64,000 bases of DNA from Umezawaea tangerina (GTDB lineage Bacteria; Actinomycetota; Actinomycetes; Mycobacteriales; Pseudonocardiaceae). Below, in pieces: positions 34,894-43,632 of the stretch (positions are counted from its first letter, which is position 1; every line of letters begins with the position of its first letter). The position numbers and the translations under genes are program-made. The notes under the pieces were generated by a model. That model was not told the DNA's origin. It searched no databases and was given only the letters and a program-made list of their open reading frames with translations. The stretch is from positions 1,214,870-1,278,869 of the forward strand of contig NZ_PVTF01000001.1 in assembly GCF_003002815.1 (NCBI RefSeq), given 5' to 3'.

Positions 34894-34913
34894 GGTCAAT
34901 CAGCTGATCAACC
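34894..34913. promoter_or_regulatory. Imperfect palindrome, candidate ribbon-helix-helix operator
   Basis: GGTCAATCAGCTGATCAACC has a perfect 10-bp centre (ATCAGCTGAT) and outer half-sites with four mismatched positions. It lies 67 bp upstream of the ribbon-helix-helix start, on the side facing the conjugation-like genes. The rest of 34828-35208 shows only one doubtful small frame. Confidence 0.4.
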
Positions 34914-35208
34914 GAGCGAGGGGGCCGTGGTCGTGCACACTGTGCGTGACCCGCAAGTTCGCTTTCGGGTGAACTATGCCGGCAACCGGGAGAATCGGGC
35001 CTGGGTGGTTCATCTTCGACATCCCCTCACCCATGATGTGCGTGTTCAGATTAGACGTAATCGAGTACGAGGGGAACGGCTTTTGATCTACGCACCGCTC
35101 GGCGACTGATACACCTCATGTCGCAGACGTGTTCTACTCGTTAGCGCAAGCCCCGGACGGGACCCCTCGGACCCGCCCGGAGTCGCTCGGCGTACTCAGG
35201 AGTACGAG

Positions 35209-35493
35209 ATGACCGCCATGGCCCTGGTAACACTCGCGCAGCAGCAGCAGCCTGGCGGCGGCCTGGGCACAACAGGCATCCGCGACTGGATCCTGAACAA
35301 CCTGGTACCGCTGCTCCTCCTCACCGTCGCAGTCCTCCTGCTCTGGCTCGGTGGCGGCAAGGGCGACAACGCAGGCGTCATGCGCCGTCTCGGTGGCGTC
35401 ATCGTCGCGCTGGCGATCATCGGATTGGCCGTGACCACGAACGCCGGCGCGAACATCGGCACGTGGATCGCTGGCCTGTTCACCGGAGGCTGA
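35209..35493 (+). CDS. Small two-helix membrane protein (VirB2/TrbC pilin-like position)
   Basis: This 94-residue protein has two hydrophobic helices (WILNNLVPLLLLTVAVLLLWL and VIVALAIIGLAVTT), a Gln-rich start and a short glycine-rich end. AGGAG lies just upstream of the ATG. Size, topology and first place in a cluster with a VirB4-like ATPase resemble T4SS pilin-like or VirB2-type subunits. No sequence signature proves that. It is followed three bases later by the next gene. Confidence 0.65.
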   Translation: MTAMALVTLAQQQQPGGGLGTTGIRDWILNNLVPLLLLTVAVLLLWLGGGKGDNAGVMRRLGGVIVALAIIGLAVTTNAGANIGTWIAGLFTGG

Positions 35494-35496
35494 CGG

Positions 35497-36006
35497 GTGC
35501 GGGTACGCACTGACGACGAGGTCTACCGGGTCGACGCCGTCTGGCTCGGCCCGCCCAAGGCGACCTTCCCCTGGCGTGCGCGCTACGTGGCCTGGGGTGT
35601 GGGCATCGCGGTGTTCCTGCTCGTGCTGACCGTGGAACGGCAGCTCGGGTACGGGTTCAGCTTCTTCACCACCGCGTGGGCCCTCATCATCACGGTCGTG
35701 CTGACGCGCTTCATCTGCGCGCGCATCAGCCACGAGCGCCCCCTGTCGGCCGCCATGGCCATGTGGGTCCGCGAACTGATCGCCCCCCGCGAACGCACCA
35801 GCGGCGTGGGAGGAGCGGCCAGCGCCGCCCGGATTCGGGTCAACCCCCAACGCCCCCGCAGGCGTGAGAAGAAGAAGCGGGGCAAGGGTTCGAGACGCTC
35901 CACAGCTTCCACCGTCCAGGTCTCGACAACGACCCAGAAGAATCGACGGCGGTCAGGCGGCCGTAAGAAGGAGGTACGCGGTGTTCGGACGCCGGCGAGA
36001 CCGTGA
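35497..36006 (+). CDS. Membrane protein of the conjugation-like cluster (PrgI/VirB3-like position)
   Basis: The 169-residue protein has an N-terminal soluble strand region, two membrane helices (about residues 30-65) and a very basic tail rich in Arg, Lys and Ser. CGGAGG precedes the GTG start by 7 bases. Two adjacent helices directly before a VirB4 gene are what PrgI/VirB3 proteins show, although the long basic tail is extra and may contact DNA or the inner membrane face. It overlaps the ATPase gene by 26 bp. Confidence 0.6.
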   Translation: MRVRTDDEVYRVDAVWLGPPKATFPWRARYVAWGVGIAVFLLVLTVERQLGYGFSFFTTAWALIITVVLTRFICARISHERPLSAAMAMWVRELIAPRERTSGVGGAASAARIRVNPQRPRRREKKKRGKGSRRSTASTVQVSTTTQKNRRRSGGRKKEVRGVRTPARP

Positions 36007-38848
36007 CCGACGCTCCGCGGCTCACGTGGCCCAACACGCGGCCGCCGCGGACCACTCGGACCGCAAGGTGTACAGCAAGCGCGGTCGACGGCTGACCGGT
36101 GAGCAGGTAATACCGAGCTACACCCCGTCGATCGCCGCCCGCAGCATCGACGGCCACCTGCTGCGCACCGGCCAGGAGGTGTACGCCTGGTACAAGCTCG
36201 CGCCGCAGCGCTGGTCGTTCCGCTCGGACTCGCAGCGCCAGGACCTCATCGCGGCCATCGCGGGCCAGTACGCGGAGCTCCAGGGCCGCTGGATGCACCT
36301 GCGCGTGACCACGCGCCCGTACCCGATCCGGATGTGGGCCGAGGCGCACGTCCACAACGCGGTGCGCCGCCTCCCGGACACCCCCGGCACGCTGTCGTTC
36401 GACGACTACATGGTCGGCGAGCAGCAGCAGCTGATGGGCCGCTCGATGGCGGAGAAGGAGGTCTACCTGGGCGTCCAGGTGCAGACCCGCAACATGATGG
36501 ACCGCGCCGTCGAGCGCGCCGCCCCGGTGCTGCGCAAGGTCTTCCCGGACGCCGTGGACGCCGAGCTGGTCGCGTTGGACAGCGAGGTCGACCACCTCGA
36601 CCAGGTGATCGGGTCCGCCGGTCTGGAGGGCCGCCCGGCCACGGCCGAGGAGATGTCCTGGCTGATGCACCGGTCGTGCTCGCTGGGCCTGCCCGCCCCG
36701 CGCAACCTGCCTGCCGTGCCGGGCGCGCCGTGGGAGCCGGAGGACCTGGCCAGCTTCACCGACGCCGCGGACTTCCACCAGGAGCCGTACTCACCCACCG
36801 TGACCGTCCGCGGTCGCACGGGGTCGAACGCGGGCATCCGGCGGCACGTCGTGGTGCTCACCGTGGGCCTGATGCACGGCCTGCAGATCCCCGAGGTCGA
36901 CGACCCGTGGGTCCAGCGCGCCGACCGCCTGCCCGCGAGCGTGGAGTGGTCCGCCCGCATCTACGTGCGCAAACCCGAGGAAGTTTCGGGTGAACTTCAG
37001 CGCCAGATGAACAAGGTCCGGTCGCAGGTCCGGCACTACACCGACGAGCACGAGCTGGAACCGCCGCAGTCCCTTGCGCGCCAGGCATCCCGCGTGCTCG
37101 ACATCGACGACGAGATGACCTCCGGCTTCACCGCGCTGGGCACCCGCGTGCGCTCGTGGTGGCGCCTGGCGGTGTCCGGGCCGACCGAGCGCGACGCGCT
37201 CCGACTGGCCCAGTCGCTGCTGGACCTCTACAAACCGAAGGTGGCCATCGAGCACCCCGAGGCGCAGTACGCCATCGCCAGGGAGTTCATCCCCGGCGAG
37301 GCCCTGTCGAGCGGCGCGTACCTGCGCCGCGGCTCGGTGCTGTGGGCGGCCTCGGCCGTCCCGACGGCCACGGCCGAGGTCGGCGACCGGCGGGGCATCC
37401 TGCTGGGCGAGACCTGCACGGCCACCCGCCGCCCGGTCGCCTGGGACCCGTGGATGGCGCAGGAGCTGCGCGACGCCTCGGGCCTGACGGCCATGGTCGC
37501 GGGCCTGGGCGCGGGCAAGTCGTTCCTCGGCGGCGGCATCGTCTACAAGACGCTGCGCGCCGGGGCGCACTGGACGCTGCTCGACCCGTCCGGCCCGCTG
37601 GCGGCGCTGTGCGAGCTGCCCGAGCTCAAGCCGTACGCGCGGCCGATCAACCTGCTCAACGCCCAGCCCGGCATCCTCAACCCCTACCGGGTGGTCGCCG
37701 AGCCGATGCTGGAGCACTTCATCGACGACGAGGACCCCGAGCGGGCCTGGCGCCGGGAGAAGGCGCTGGCCGCGGCGACCCGCCGACGGCTGGTGCTGGA
37801 CGTGCTCAGCGGCCTGCTGCCCTACGAGGTCGCGAAGCTGCCGCAGACCCGGATCGTGCTGCTGCGCGCGGTCAGGACGGTCGGCGGCCGGTTCGACGCG
37901 CACCCCGGCCAGGTGTTCGAGGCGCTGCGCCGCGACGCCAGCGAGCACCACGAGCACGCGGTCGTCGTGGCGGACTTCCTCGACGAGATGCGCGAGCGCA
38001 TGTCGCTGCTCATCCCGGAGCGCAACGCCGACCCGTACGACGAGCAGCGCGACGACCGGCTCACGGTGCTGACCATGGCGGGCCTCAACCTGCCCAAGGA
38101 CAACGTGGGCCGCGAGCACTGGACCGACGCGGAGTCCCTCGGCGTCGAGATGCTGAACCTGGCCGCCTGGCTCACCCAGCGGTCGATCTACGAGCGCCCC
38201 AAGGACCTCCGCAAGGGCGTCTGGATCGACGAGGCGTTCTTCCTGTCCGAGGTGCCGACCGGCCGCGTGCTGATGAACCGCTTCGCCCGCGACTCGCGCA
38301 AGTGGAACGTCCGCGTGCTGCTGTCCTCGCAGGTCCCGGCCGACTTCCTGAAGATCCAGGGCTTCGTCACCCTGCTCGACTCGGTGTTCGTCGGCAGGCT
38401 CGACGACGACCAGGCGCAGTCGGACGCGTTGCGGCTGCTCAAGGTGCCGATCGGGTCCGGGTACGAGCAGGTCGTGGCGAGCCTGGGCCGCCGTCCCGGT
38501 GGCGTGCGCAACGCCGCCGAGCGCGACCGCGCGCCCCGCCAGTTCATCTTCGGCGACGGCGCGGGCGGCGTGGAGCGGATCCGCATCGACTTCAGCGGCC
38601 CCCACCTGGCGCACCTGCGCGAGGGCCTGGACACGACGCCGGACGCGCTGCGGCACACCGAGGGCGACCCGGTGGAGGTGTCCGCACCGCTGGAGGAGCG
38701 GCTCACCTACAACGAGCGCAACCACACCGACGACTACGACGACGAGCTGGCGGCCGACCTGGAGGTCGGGCTGGTGGACGACGACCTGGTCGACTCGACA
38801 CATGGCGAAGGGGGCAACCGCCGCAAGGGCAGGGAGGGCGCCGCATGA
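35981..38848 (+). CDS. VirB4/TraC-like ATPase of a type IV secretion-like system
   Basis: GTG 35981 has GGAGG 6 bases upstream and gives 955 residues. The N-terminal half (to about 450) is a VirB4-like domain. Walker A VAGLGAGKSFLGG lies near residue 505 and Walker B GVWIDEAFFLSE near 746, with a RecA-like helicase-type core between (WTLLDPSGPLAAL, NPYRVV). VirB4 proteins power pilus or substrate movement in conjugation machines. It is the diagnostic gene of this cluster. The tail is acidic. No VirD4 coupling-protein features are apparent. Confidence 0.8.
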   Translation: MFGRRRDRDRRSAAHVAQHAAAADHSDRKVYSKRGRRLTGEQVIPSYTPSIAARSIDGHLLRTGQEVYAWYKLAPQRWSFRSDSQRQDLIAAIAGQYAELQGRWMHLRVTTRPYPIRMWAEAHVHNAVRRLPDTPGTLSFDDYMVGEQQQLMGRSMAEKEVYLGVQVQTRNMMDRAVERAAPVLRKVFPDAVDAELVALDSEVDHLDQVIGSAGLEGRPATAEEMSWLMHRSCSLGLPAPRNLPAVPGAPWEPEDLASFTDAADFHQEPYSPTVTVRGRTGSNAGIRRHVVVLTVGLMHGLQIPEVDDPWVQRADRLPASVEWSARIYVRKPEEVSGELQRQMNKVRSQVRHYTDEHELEPPQSLARQASRVLDIDDEMTSGFTALGTRVRSWWRLAVSGPTERDALRLAQSLLDLYKPKVAIEHPEAQYAIAREFIPGEALSSGAYLRRGSVLWAASAVPTATAEVGDRRGILLGETCTATRRPVAWDPWMAQELRDASGLTAMVAGLGAGKSFLGGGIVYKTLRAGAHWTLLDPSGPLAALCELPELKPYARPINLLNAQPGILNPYRVVAEPMLEHFIDDEDPERAWRREKALAAATRRRLVLDVLSGLLPYEVAKLPQTRIVLLRAVRTVGGRFDAHPGQVFEALRRDASEHHEHAVVVADFLDEMRERMSLLIPERNADPYDEQRDDRLTVLTMAGLNLPKDNVGREHWTDAESLGVEMLNLAAWLTQRSIYERPKDLRKGVWIDEAFFLSEVPTGRVLMNRFARDSRKWNVRVLLSSQVPADFLKIQGFVTLLDSVFVGRLDDDQAQSDALRLLKVPIGSGYEQVVASLGRRPGGVRNAAERDRAPRQFIFGDGAGGVERIRIDFSGPHLAHLREGLDTTPDALRHTEGDPVEVSAPLEERLTYNERNHTDDYDDELAADLEVGLVDDDLVDSTHGEGGNRRKGREGAA

Positions 38849-40758
38849 CGCTCCTCCTGGTGCTCCTCGCCCTGGCCGCCGCGCTCCGAGCGCGGCGGTT
38901 CTTCAAGCGCGAACCGGGACCGCGGCGGTGGCGCTCGCTCGCCGTGGTCGTGGCGATCGTCGGGCTCCAGGTCGTCATCGGCGCGCCGGTCGCGAACGCG
39001 GCCGCGTGCGGCGAGGCGCCCAACCCCGAGCGGCCGGGCTCCGGCATGGTCGGCGCGATCGACCCGCCGATCGGCAACGGCCTCAAGGACACGCCGTACC
39101 TGAACTTCGGCTACGCCGGCATGGTGTGGCACACGTTCCAGGAGAAGTGCACGGTGGTGCCGAACGCGAACGGCGTCATCGAGACCTGGGTCGGCAACGA
39201 GATGTTCAACGTCGGCAAGAACATCGTCGGCGCCACGAACGCCCTGCACTACACCGTCATGGGCCGCGGCCTGCTGGTGCCGCTGGACGACGCGGTGAAG
39301 TCCGGCGTCCAGAAGGTCTACGACAACGTCTACCTGCGCTGGTTCGGCCTGGTGGCGCTGCTGCTGGCGATCCTGATGTTCCGGCAGATCTGGCAGGGCG
39401 ACCTCGCCACGATCAGCAAACGCGGCATGTGGGCGCTGGCCGCGATGTGGCTGGCGACCTCGACGCTCGCGTTACCCCAGTTCTACAGCCTGCTCGACAG
39501 CACGCTGGTCACCAAGACCTCCGAGATCCAGGCGGGGTTCATCGACTCGCCGGAGGACCAGGGCACGCTGCACGTCCTGCCCTCCAAGCTGCACGACGTC
39601 GTCGTCTACCAGAGCTGGCTGCGCGGCGAGTTCGGCACGCCGGACGCGCCGCAGGCGAAGGACTTCGGCACCCGCCTGCTCAACGCGCAGGCGTGGACGA
39701 CCGACGAGCTGGCCCAGCACAAGGACGGCGACCAGGCGGCGCTGGACGCGAAGAAGGCCGACTACATCGCCATCTCCAAGGACCCGGCGATGGCACCGGT
39801 GAAGGGCTACTTCACCGGCGACGACGGCAGCCGGATGGGCGCGGGGTTCCTCGCGATGCTCCAGGCCGTCGCGTTCTCGCTGTTCCAGCTGTTCGCGAAG
39901 GCCGCCGTGCTGCTCGCCCAGCTGCTGCTGCGGGTGCTGACGCTGGCCGGTCCGCTGATCGGCCTGGTCGCGCTGATCCACCACGACCTGCTGCGCCAGG
40001 TCGGTCGGGCCGCCGCGGTCACCGTGTTCAACGTGCTGATCCTCGCGGTGCTGGCGGGCACCCACGCCCTCCTGCTGCAGGCGATCCTCAACGCGACCGG
40101 GCTGTCGCTGCTGACCAGGACGCTGCTCGGGCTGATGCTCACGGTCGTCTGCTTCATGATCGGCAAACCGCTGCGCCGGATGTGGCAGATGGTGGAGATG
40201 TCGGTCGGGTCGGCGAGCCGGGCGCTGCCGATGGGCGGCGGCCTGCTGTCCCGGATGCGCGGCAAGAAGGCCGACACCGGGCCGACCCCGCAGGACGAGT
40301 TCTGGGACACCGTCCGCGACACCGACCCGGACGGCGACCCCACGCCGCAGCGCGACCGCACTCGCGTCCGGCCCGAGGCGAACAACCCGGTCATGGCCAC
40401 GTCCACCCGGCTCGACCGCGGCTCCGGGCCCGCCCAGCTGCCGTCGTCGTCGGGATCCGGCGGTGCGGGAGCGCCCGCGTTGCCGACCCGCGGCTACGGC
40501 GGACCGGCCGCGGCGCTGCCGTCCGGGCGGTCCAGCCGGGTCGTGGACACGGCACCGGCGTCCGACCGCGGGTGGGACCGGCAGGAGGACGCGGTCTTCG
40601 TCCCGTCGCGGACCCCGGCCTACAACAACAACTTCGCCCGCATCGCGGACAACCCGGTCGTGCCCGGCCCGCGCCGGGCGGAGACCGAGGTCGTCGCGGG
40701 ACGACAGGTGCACGTGATCTACCGCCCGTCGCGCGGGCTCGAAGTCAGGGACAACTGA
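38845..40758 (+). CDS. Polytopic membrane protein (TrbL/VirB6-like) of the conjugation-like cluster
   Basis: The ATG overlaps the ATPase stop (ATGA); the product has 637 residues. A signal-like first segment (to about residue 55, ending NAAA) precedes an extracellular part. Helices follow at about 160-185, 190-210 and 340-440 (AVAFSLFQLFAKAAVLLAQ, LAGPLIGLVALI, LLGLMLTVVCFMIG). A disordered Pro/Ser/Gly/Arg-rich cytoplasmic tail of about 190 residues ends the protein. The TrbL/VirB6 reading rests on topology and position. Confidence 0.68.
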   Translation: MTLLLVLLALAAALRARRFFKREPGPRRWRSLAVVVAIVGLQVVIGAPVANAAACGEAPNPERPGSGMVGAIDPPIGNGLKDTPYLNFGYAGMVWHTFQEKCTVVPNANGVIETWVGNEMFNVGKNIVGATNALHYTVMGRGLLVPLDDAVKSGVQKVYDNVYLRWFGLVALLLAILMFRQIWQGDLATISKRGMWALAAMWLATSTLALPQFYSLLDSTLVTKTSEIQAGFIDSPEDQGTLHVLPSKLHDVVVYQSWLRGEFGTPDAPQAKDFGTRLLNAQAWTTDELAQHKDGDQAALDAKKADYIAISKDPAMAPVKGYFTGDDGSRMGAGFLAMLQAVAFSLFQLFAKAAVLLAQLLLRVLTLAGPLIGLVALIHHDLLRQVGRAAAVTVFNVLILAVLAGTHALLLQAILNATGLSLLTRTLLGLMLTVVCFMIGKPLRRMWQMVEMSVGSASRALPMGGGLLSRMRGKKADTGPTPQDEFWDTVRDTDPDGDPTPQRDRTRVRPEANNPVMATSTRLDRGSGPAQLPSSSGSGGAGAPALPTRGYGGPAAALPSGRSSRVVDTAPASDRGWDRQEDAVFVPSRTPAYNNNFARIADNPVVPGPRRAETEVVAGRQVHVIYRPSRGLEVRDN

Positions 40759-40759
40759 G

Positions 40760-41362
40760 ATGCCGATCCGGACCAACCGTGGCCGCGCGGCGGTCTACCG
40801 ACGCCTGTGGGGCTGGCCGCTGCGCTCGCCCAACCACCTGATCGCGACGATCGTCGGCGTGGCCGTGGTGATCATGCTGTTCAGCAGCGTCATCCCGGCG
40901 ATCACCAAGGGGGCCAAGGGCGGCGGCACCACGAACGGCGCGGCGGCCAGCACGTCCCAGCTGCCCGGCCAGGTCGGCACGGTGCCCACGGGCGTCCCGA
41001 CCATCTCGCTGCCCACCAAGGTGACGCCCCCGTCGTCCACGGTGCCGTCGGCCCCGGTCGCGCCGGACGCGCAGATCGTGGCGGAGAACTGGGCCGACGC
41101 GTGGGTCACCCATCCGGCGGGCATCACGAACGCGCAGTGGCTTGACAAGCTCAAGACCAGTACCAGCGACGAGCTGCTGCCCCGGATGGCGACCGTCGAT
41201 CCGGCCAACATCCCCGAGGCCCTGGTGGGCGCGGTCAGTCCTACCGAGTCGCACGAGGACTCGGTCGTCTTCGAAGTCGGCTTGAAGGGTGGCGGCACGC
41301 TCGTCATGACGGTGGTGAAGCTGCCGGAGGGCTGGCGCGTGCACAAGTACGACAGGAAGTGA
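40760..41362 (+). CDS. Single-pass membrane protein with NTF2-like outer domain (TcpC/VirB8-like position)
   Basis: The 200-residue protein has a basic start, one membrane helix (IATIVGVAVVIMLFSSVIPAI), a Thr/Pro/Val-rich stalk of about 60 residues and a C-terminal domain of about 100 residues. That domain (AENWADAWVTHPAGITNAQWLDKL...LVMTVVKLPEGWRVHKYD) looks like the NTF2-like fold of TcpC/VirB8 proteins. It starts one base past the upstream stop. The fold call is from pattern only. Confidence 0.6.
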   Translation: MPIRTNRGRAAVYRRLWGWPLRSPNHLIATIVGVAVVIMLFSSVIPAITKGAKGGGTTNGAAASTSQLPGQVGTVPTGVPTISLPTKVTPPSSTVPSAPVAPDAQIVAENWADAWVTHPAGITNAQWLDKLKTSTSDELLPRMATVDPANIPEALVGAVSPTESHEDSVVFEVGLKGGGTLVMTVVKLPEGWRVHKYDRK

Positions 41363-41366
41363 CCGC

Positions 41367-42371
41367 ATGGTGAAGCTCGGCGTGGTGGTGACCGCGGTCG
41401 TGGCCGTGCTGATCACGATCGTCCTCACCAGCGGGATCACCACCGTCGTCGGGAACAACAACAACGCCGCGGGCGGCATCGGGCTCGTCAACGTCAGCTG
41501 CAACGCCGCCATCGGACCGTGGGACGCGGGCGGCGCGGACAAGGGCAAGAACGACGCCAGCAACCTCAACGAGGAGCAGCGCGGCGTCGTCGCCAAGATC
41601 ATCTCCATCGGTCAGGAGCGCCAGCTGCCGCCGCTCGCGTGGCAGGTCGCGATCCAGGCGGGCATGACCGAGTCCGGTCTGCGCCCGTTGAACTACGGCG
41701 ACGCCGACTCCCTCGGCATCTTCCAGATGCGCCCGTCCATGGGCTGGGGCTCGCCCGCCCAGGTCATCGACCCGGTGTACGCGATCAACAAGTTCTACGA
41801 CGTGCTGCTCACCGTGCCGGACTGGGCGTCCAAGCGCCCCGGCGACTCGGCGCAGGCCGTCGAGCGGTCGGCGTTCCCCGACCGCTACCACGCCTGGGAG
41901 GCCATGGCGGCCTTCCTGATCGGCGACCTCGGCCAGGTCGCCGACCCGGCGGGCTGCGGGGCCAGCAACGGCAACATCCTGGCCGCCTCCTCGGCGGCGG
42001 CCAAGGCGATCGCGTTCACCAAGGAGCAGCTGGGCGAGCCCTACCTGTGGGGCGGCAACGGTCCGGACGCGTGGGACTGCTCCGGCATCCTCGTCAAGGC
42101 GTTCGCGACCGCCGACATCCAGCTCCCGCGCGTGGCCAACGACCAGTACATGCACGGCGGCGCCTTCCTCCCGGTCAAGGAGGCGCAGCCCGGCGACCTG
42201 ATCTTCTGGGCGACCAACCCGGCCGACCCGGTCACCGTGCACCACGTCGCGCTGTACCTGGGCAACGACGAGTACATCCACGCGCCGCAGACCGGGGACG
42301 TGGTGAAGATCAGCAAGATCAACTGGGACTACTACGAGTTGATGCCCATGGCCGTCAGGCCGGGTGTTTAG
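41367..42371 (+). CDS. Secreted peptidoglycan hydrolase: lysozyme-like plus NlpC/P60 domains
   Basis: The 334-residue protein begins with one hydrophobic anchor, then a lysozyme-like domain (WQVAIQAGMTESGLRPLNYGD, SLGIFQM), then a C-terminal NlpC/P60 domain. The latter has catalytic Cys in WDCSGILVKAF (about 237) and His in VHHVALYLG (about 292). This VirB1/TcpG-type pairing opens the wall for conjugation machinery. ATG 41367 lies 4 bp after the preceding stop. Confidence 0.88.
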   Translation: MVKLGVVVTAVVAVLITIVLTSGITTVVGNNNNAAGGIGLVNVSCNAAIGPWDAGGADKGKNDASNLNEEQRGVVAKIISIGQERQLPPLAWQVAIQAGMTESGLRPLNYGDADSLGIFQMRPSMGWGSPAQVIDPVYAINKFYDVLLTVPDWASKRPGDSAQAVERSAFPDRYHAWEAMAAFLIGDLGQVADPAGCGASNGNILAASSAAAKAIAFTKEQLGEPYLWGGNGPDAWDCSGILVKAFATADIQLPRVANDQYMHGGAFLPVKEAQPGDLIFWATNPADPVTVHHVALYLGNDEYIHAPQTGDVVKISKINWDYYELMPMAVRPGV

Positions 42372-42431
42372 GTCCGTCGCAGGGCAGGCACGGCGACTGG
42401 CGAAGCCGAGCCGGCAAGGAGGGAGCGCCGA

Positions 42432-42962
42432 ATGTTCACCCCTGATCCGATCCAGCGTCCCGTGGGGCCACCCGCGTCCACGACACCGGTGCGCGACTAC
42501 CTGGCCACCCCCAGACCGGGTGTCGACAAGTCCTACGTGGTCCTGCCGCGCTCCCTGGTCGAGTCCATGCCGCTGCCCTGGCAGCAGCACATGGCCCACC
42601 TCCTGGCGGAGCTGCACCACCACGCCGCCCACCTCAACTGGCCCGTCTACCGCGTGGTCCCGTCCAAGCTGGAGAAGCTCGTCGACCTGGACGAGGAACA
42701 GCTGGCCGAGGTCGGCGCCATCATGGAGATCGACTCCGACGGCGAACTCGTCTACCGCGAACGCAACGGCGGCCGCATCCCCAACCCCGAGTCCCGCAAC
42801 GTCATGGTCTCCTGCACCGACCCCATCCCCGCCTCTTACGCGAACGCCAACCAGAACACCCCACCCCGCGGCTTCCCAGCCCCCTACCCCACCTCCGGCC
42901 CCCTCCCACTCCAAGCCCCCCAACAACAAACCCAAGCCCCTTTACAAGCCCCGCAATGGTGA
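42432..42962 (+). CDS. Uncharacterised protein at the end of the conjugation-like cluster
   Basis: The 176-residue protein has a compact middle (residues 30-120: KSYVVLPRSLVESMPLPWQQHMAHLL, then VVPSKLEKLVDLDEEQL) and a Pro/Gln-rich tail. AGGAGGGAG lies upstream of the ATG. There is no membrane segment or signal peptide. I do not recognise a family. Same strand and 60-bp spacing suggest it belongs to the cluster; a cytoplasmic adaptor or regulator is possible. Confidence 0.7.
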   Translation: MFTPDPIQRPVGPPASTTPVRDYLATPRPGVDKSYVVLPRSLVESMPLPWQQHMAHLLAELHHHAAHLNWPVYRVVPSKLEKLVDLDEEQLAEVGAIMEIDSDGELVYRERNGGRIPNPESRNVMVSCTDPIPASYANANQNTPPRGFPAPYPTSGPLPLQAPQQQTQAPLQAPQW

Positions 42963-43030
42963 CCTGACCAGGCCGACACACAGCGAGGGCGGCGAGCCGG
43001 ACACCCCACCCACCCCACCCACCCCACCCC

Positions 43031-43210
43031 GTTGGGCGCAGCCCGCCACCGCGCATCCGGCGCGGAGCGCCTGGGGCCTCGTCGGCGCCAGCCGATGCCC
43101 TGTCCGCCGCGAAGCGCGGATGCCTTGTCCAACGGCGCAGCCGAGGATGCCCTGTCGAGCGCAGCTCGATGCCCGAGTCGGGCGGAGCCCGATGCTGGCG
43201 AAGCCAGATC
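43031..43210. repeat. Array of GCGNAGC mini-hairpins, copy 2
   Basis: Eight small inverted repeats follow each other. Six with longer stems are GGGC-GCA-GCCC, GGCGC-GGA-GCGCC, CGGC-GCA-GCCG, TCGAGC-GCA-GCTCGA, TCGGGC-GGA-GCCCGA and CTGGC-GAA-GCCAG. Stem sequences differ but stay self-complementary, and the triloop is always GNA except one four-base loop. Spacers are variants of GATGCCCTGTCC. The gap 42963-43420 contains no gene; its first part is a CCCACC repeat. Confidence 0.82.
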
Positions 43211-43240
43211 CCCCTCCGCCCCCGATAAACAGCGCCCTCC

Positions 43241-43297
43241 TGCCCCACCCCTTCTTGTCAAGACAGCTTCACCGTCTTGACAAGAAGGGGTGGGGCA
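43241..43297. repeat. Perfect 24-bp stem-loop (family shared with 12053-12113)
   Basis: Arms 43241-43264 and 43274-43297 are exact complements around the loop AGCTTCACC. Inner stem and loop match copy 1 with one loop change. The outer stem (TGCCCCACCCCTT) differs from that of copy 1 yet pairs fully. Confidence 0.85.
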
Positions 43298-43420
43298 TTG
43301 AGACAATCGCGCACCGGGGGCCGGGCTTCACCAGGGCCGTGACACAACGACCCGGCAGCCGGGCCCCGCGGGGTCCTCTCCCAAATCGACATGCACCCCC
43401 GCGCATGAAACCCTTACCCC

Positions 43421-43609
43421 ATGGCTGACGACGAGAACGCCTGGTACTACTGCCTCACCCACAAGACCGTCGAACGCGGCGTCGGCTGTCGAGGCGGTGA
43501 CCGCATGGGCCCCTACCCCGACGAGGCCACTGCTTCCCGTGCCCTCGACATCGCCCGTGAGAAGACCGCCGCCGCCGATGAGGCGGCGCGTAAATGGGAC
43601 GGCGACTGA
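43421..43609 (+). CDS. Small conserved hypothetical protein
   Basis: This 62-residue acidic protein reads MADDENAWYYCLTHKTVERG, then GDRMGPYPDEATASRALDIAREK. The WYYC-x-TVE, DRxGPY and repeated Ala/Glu helix are typical of a small actinobacterial family found before RNB-type nucleases. It probably folds as a short SPOR-like strand/helix unit. Function is unknown. It ends 23 bp before the RNB gene and is likely co-transcribed. Confidence 0.75.
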   Translation: MADDENAWYYCLTHKTVERGVGCRGGDRMGPYPDEATASRALDIAREKTAAADEAARKWDGD

Positions 43610-43632
43610 TCGATCGCGGCTAAGGTGCAGGT

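Noticed and set aside
34933..35109. Small plus-strand frame (58 codons) with GAGGGG upstream
   Set aside because: Third-position GC is clearly lower than in neighbouring genes and no family is recognised; it may be chance in a regulatory gap.
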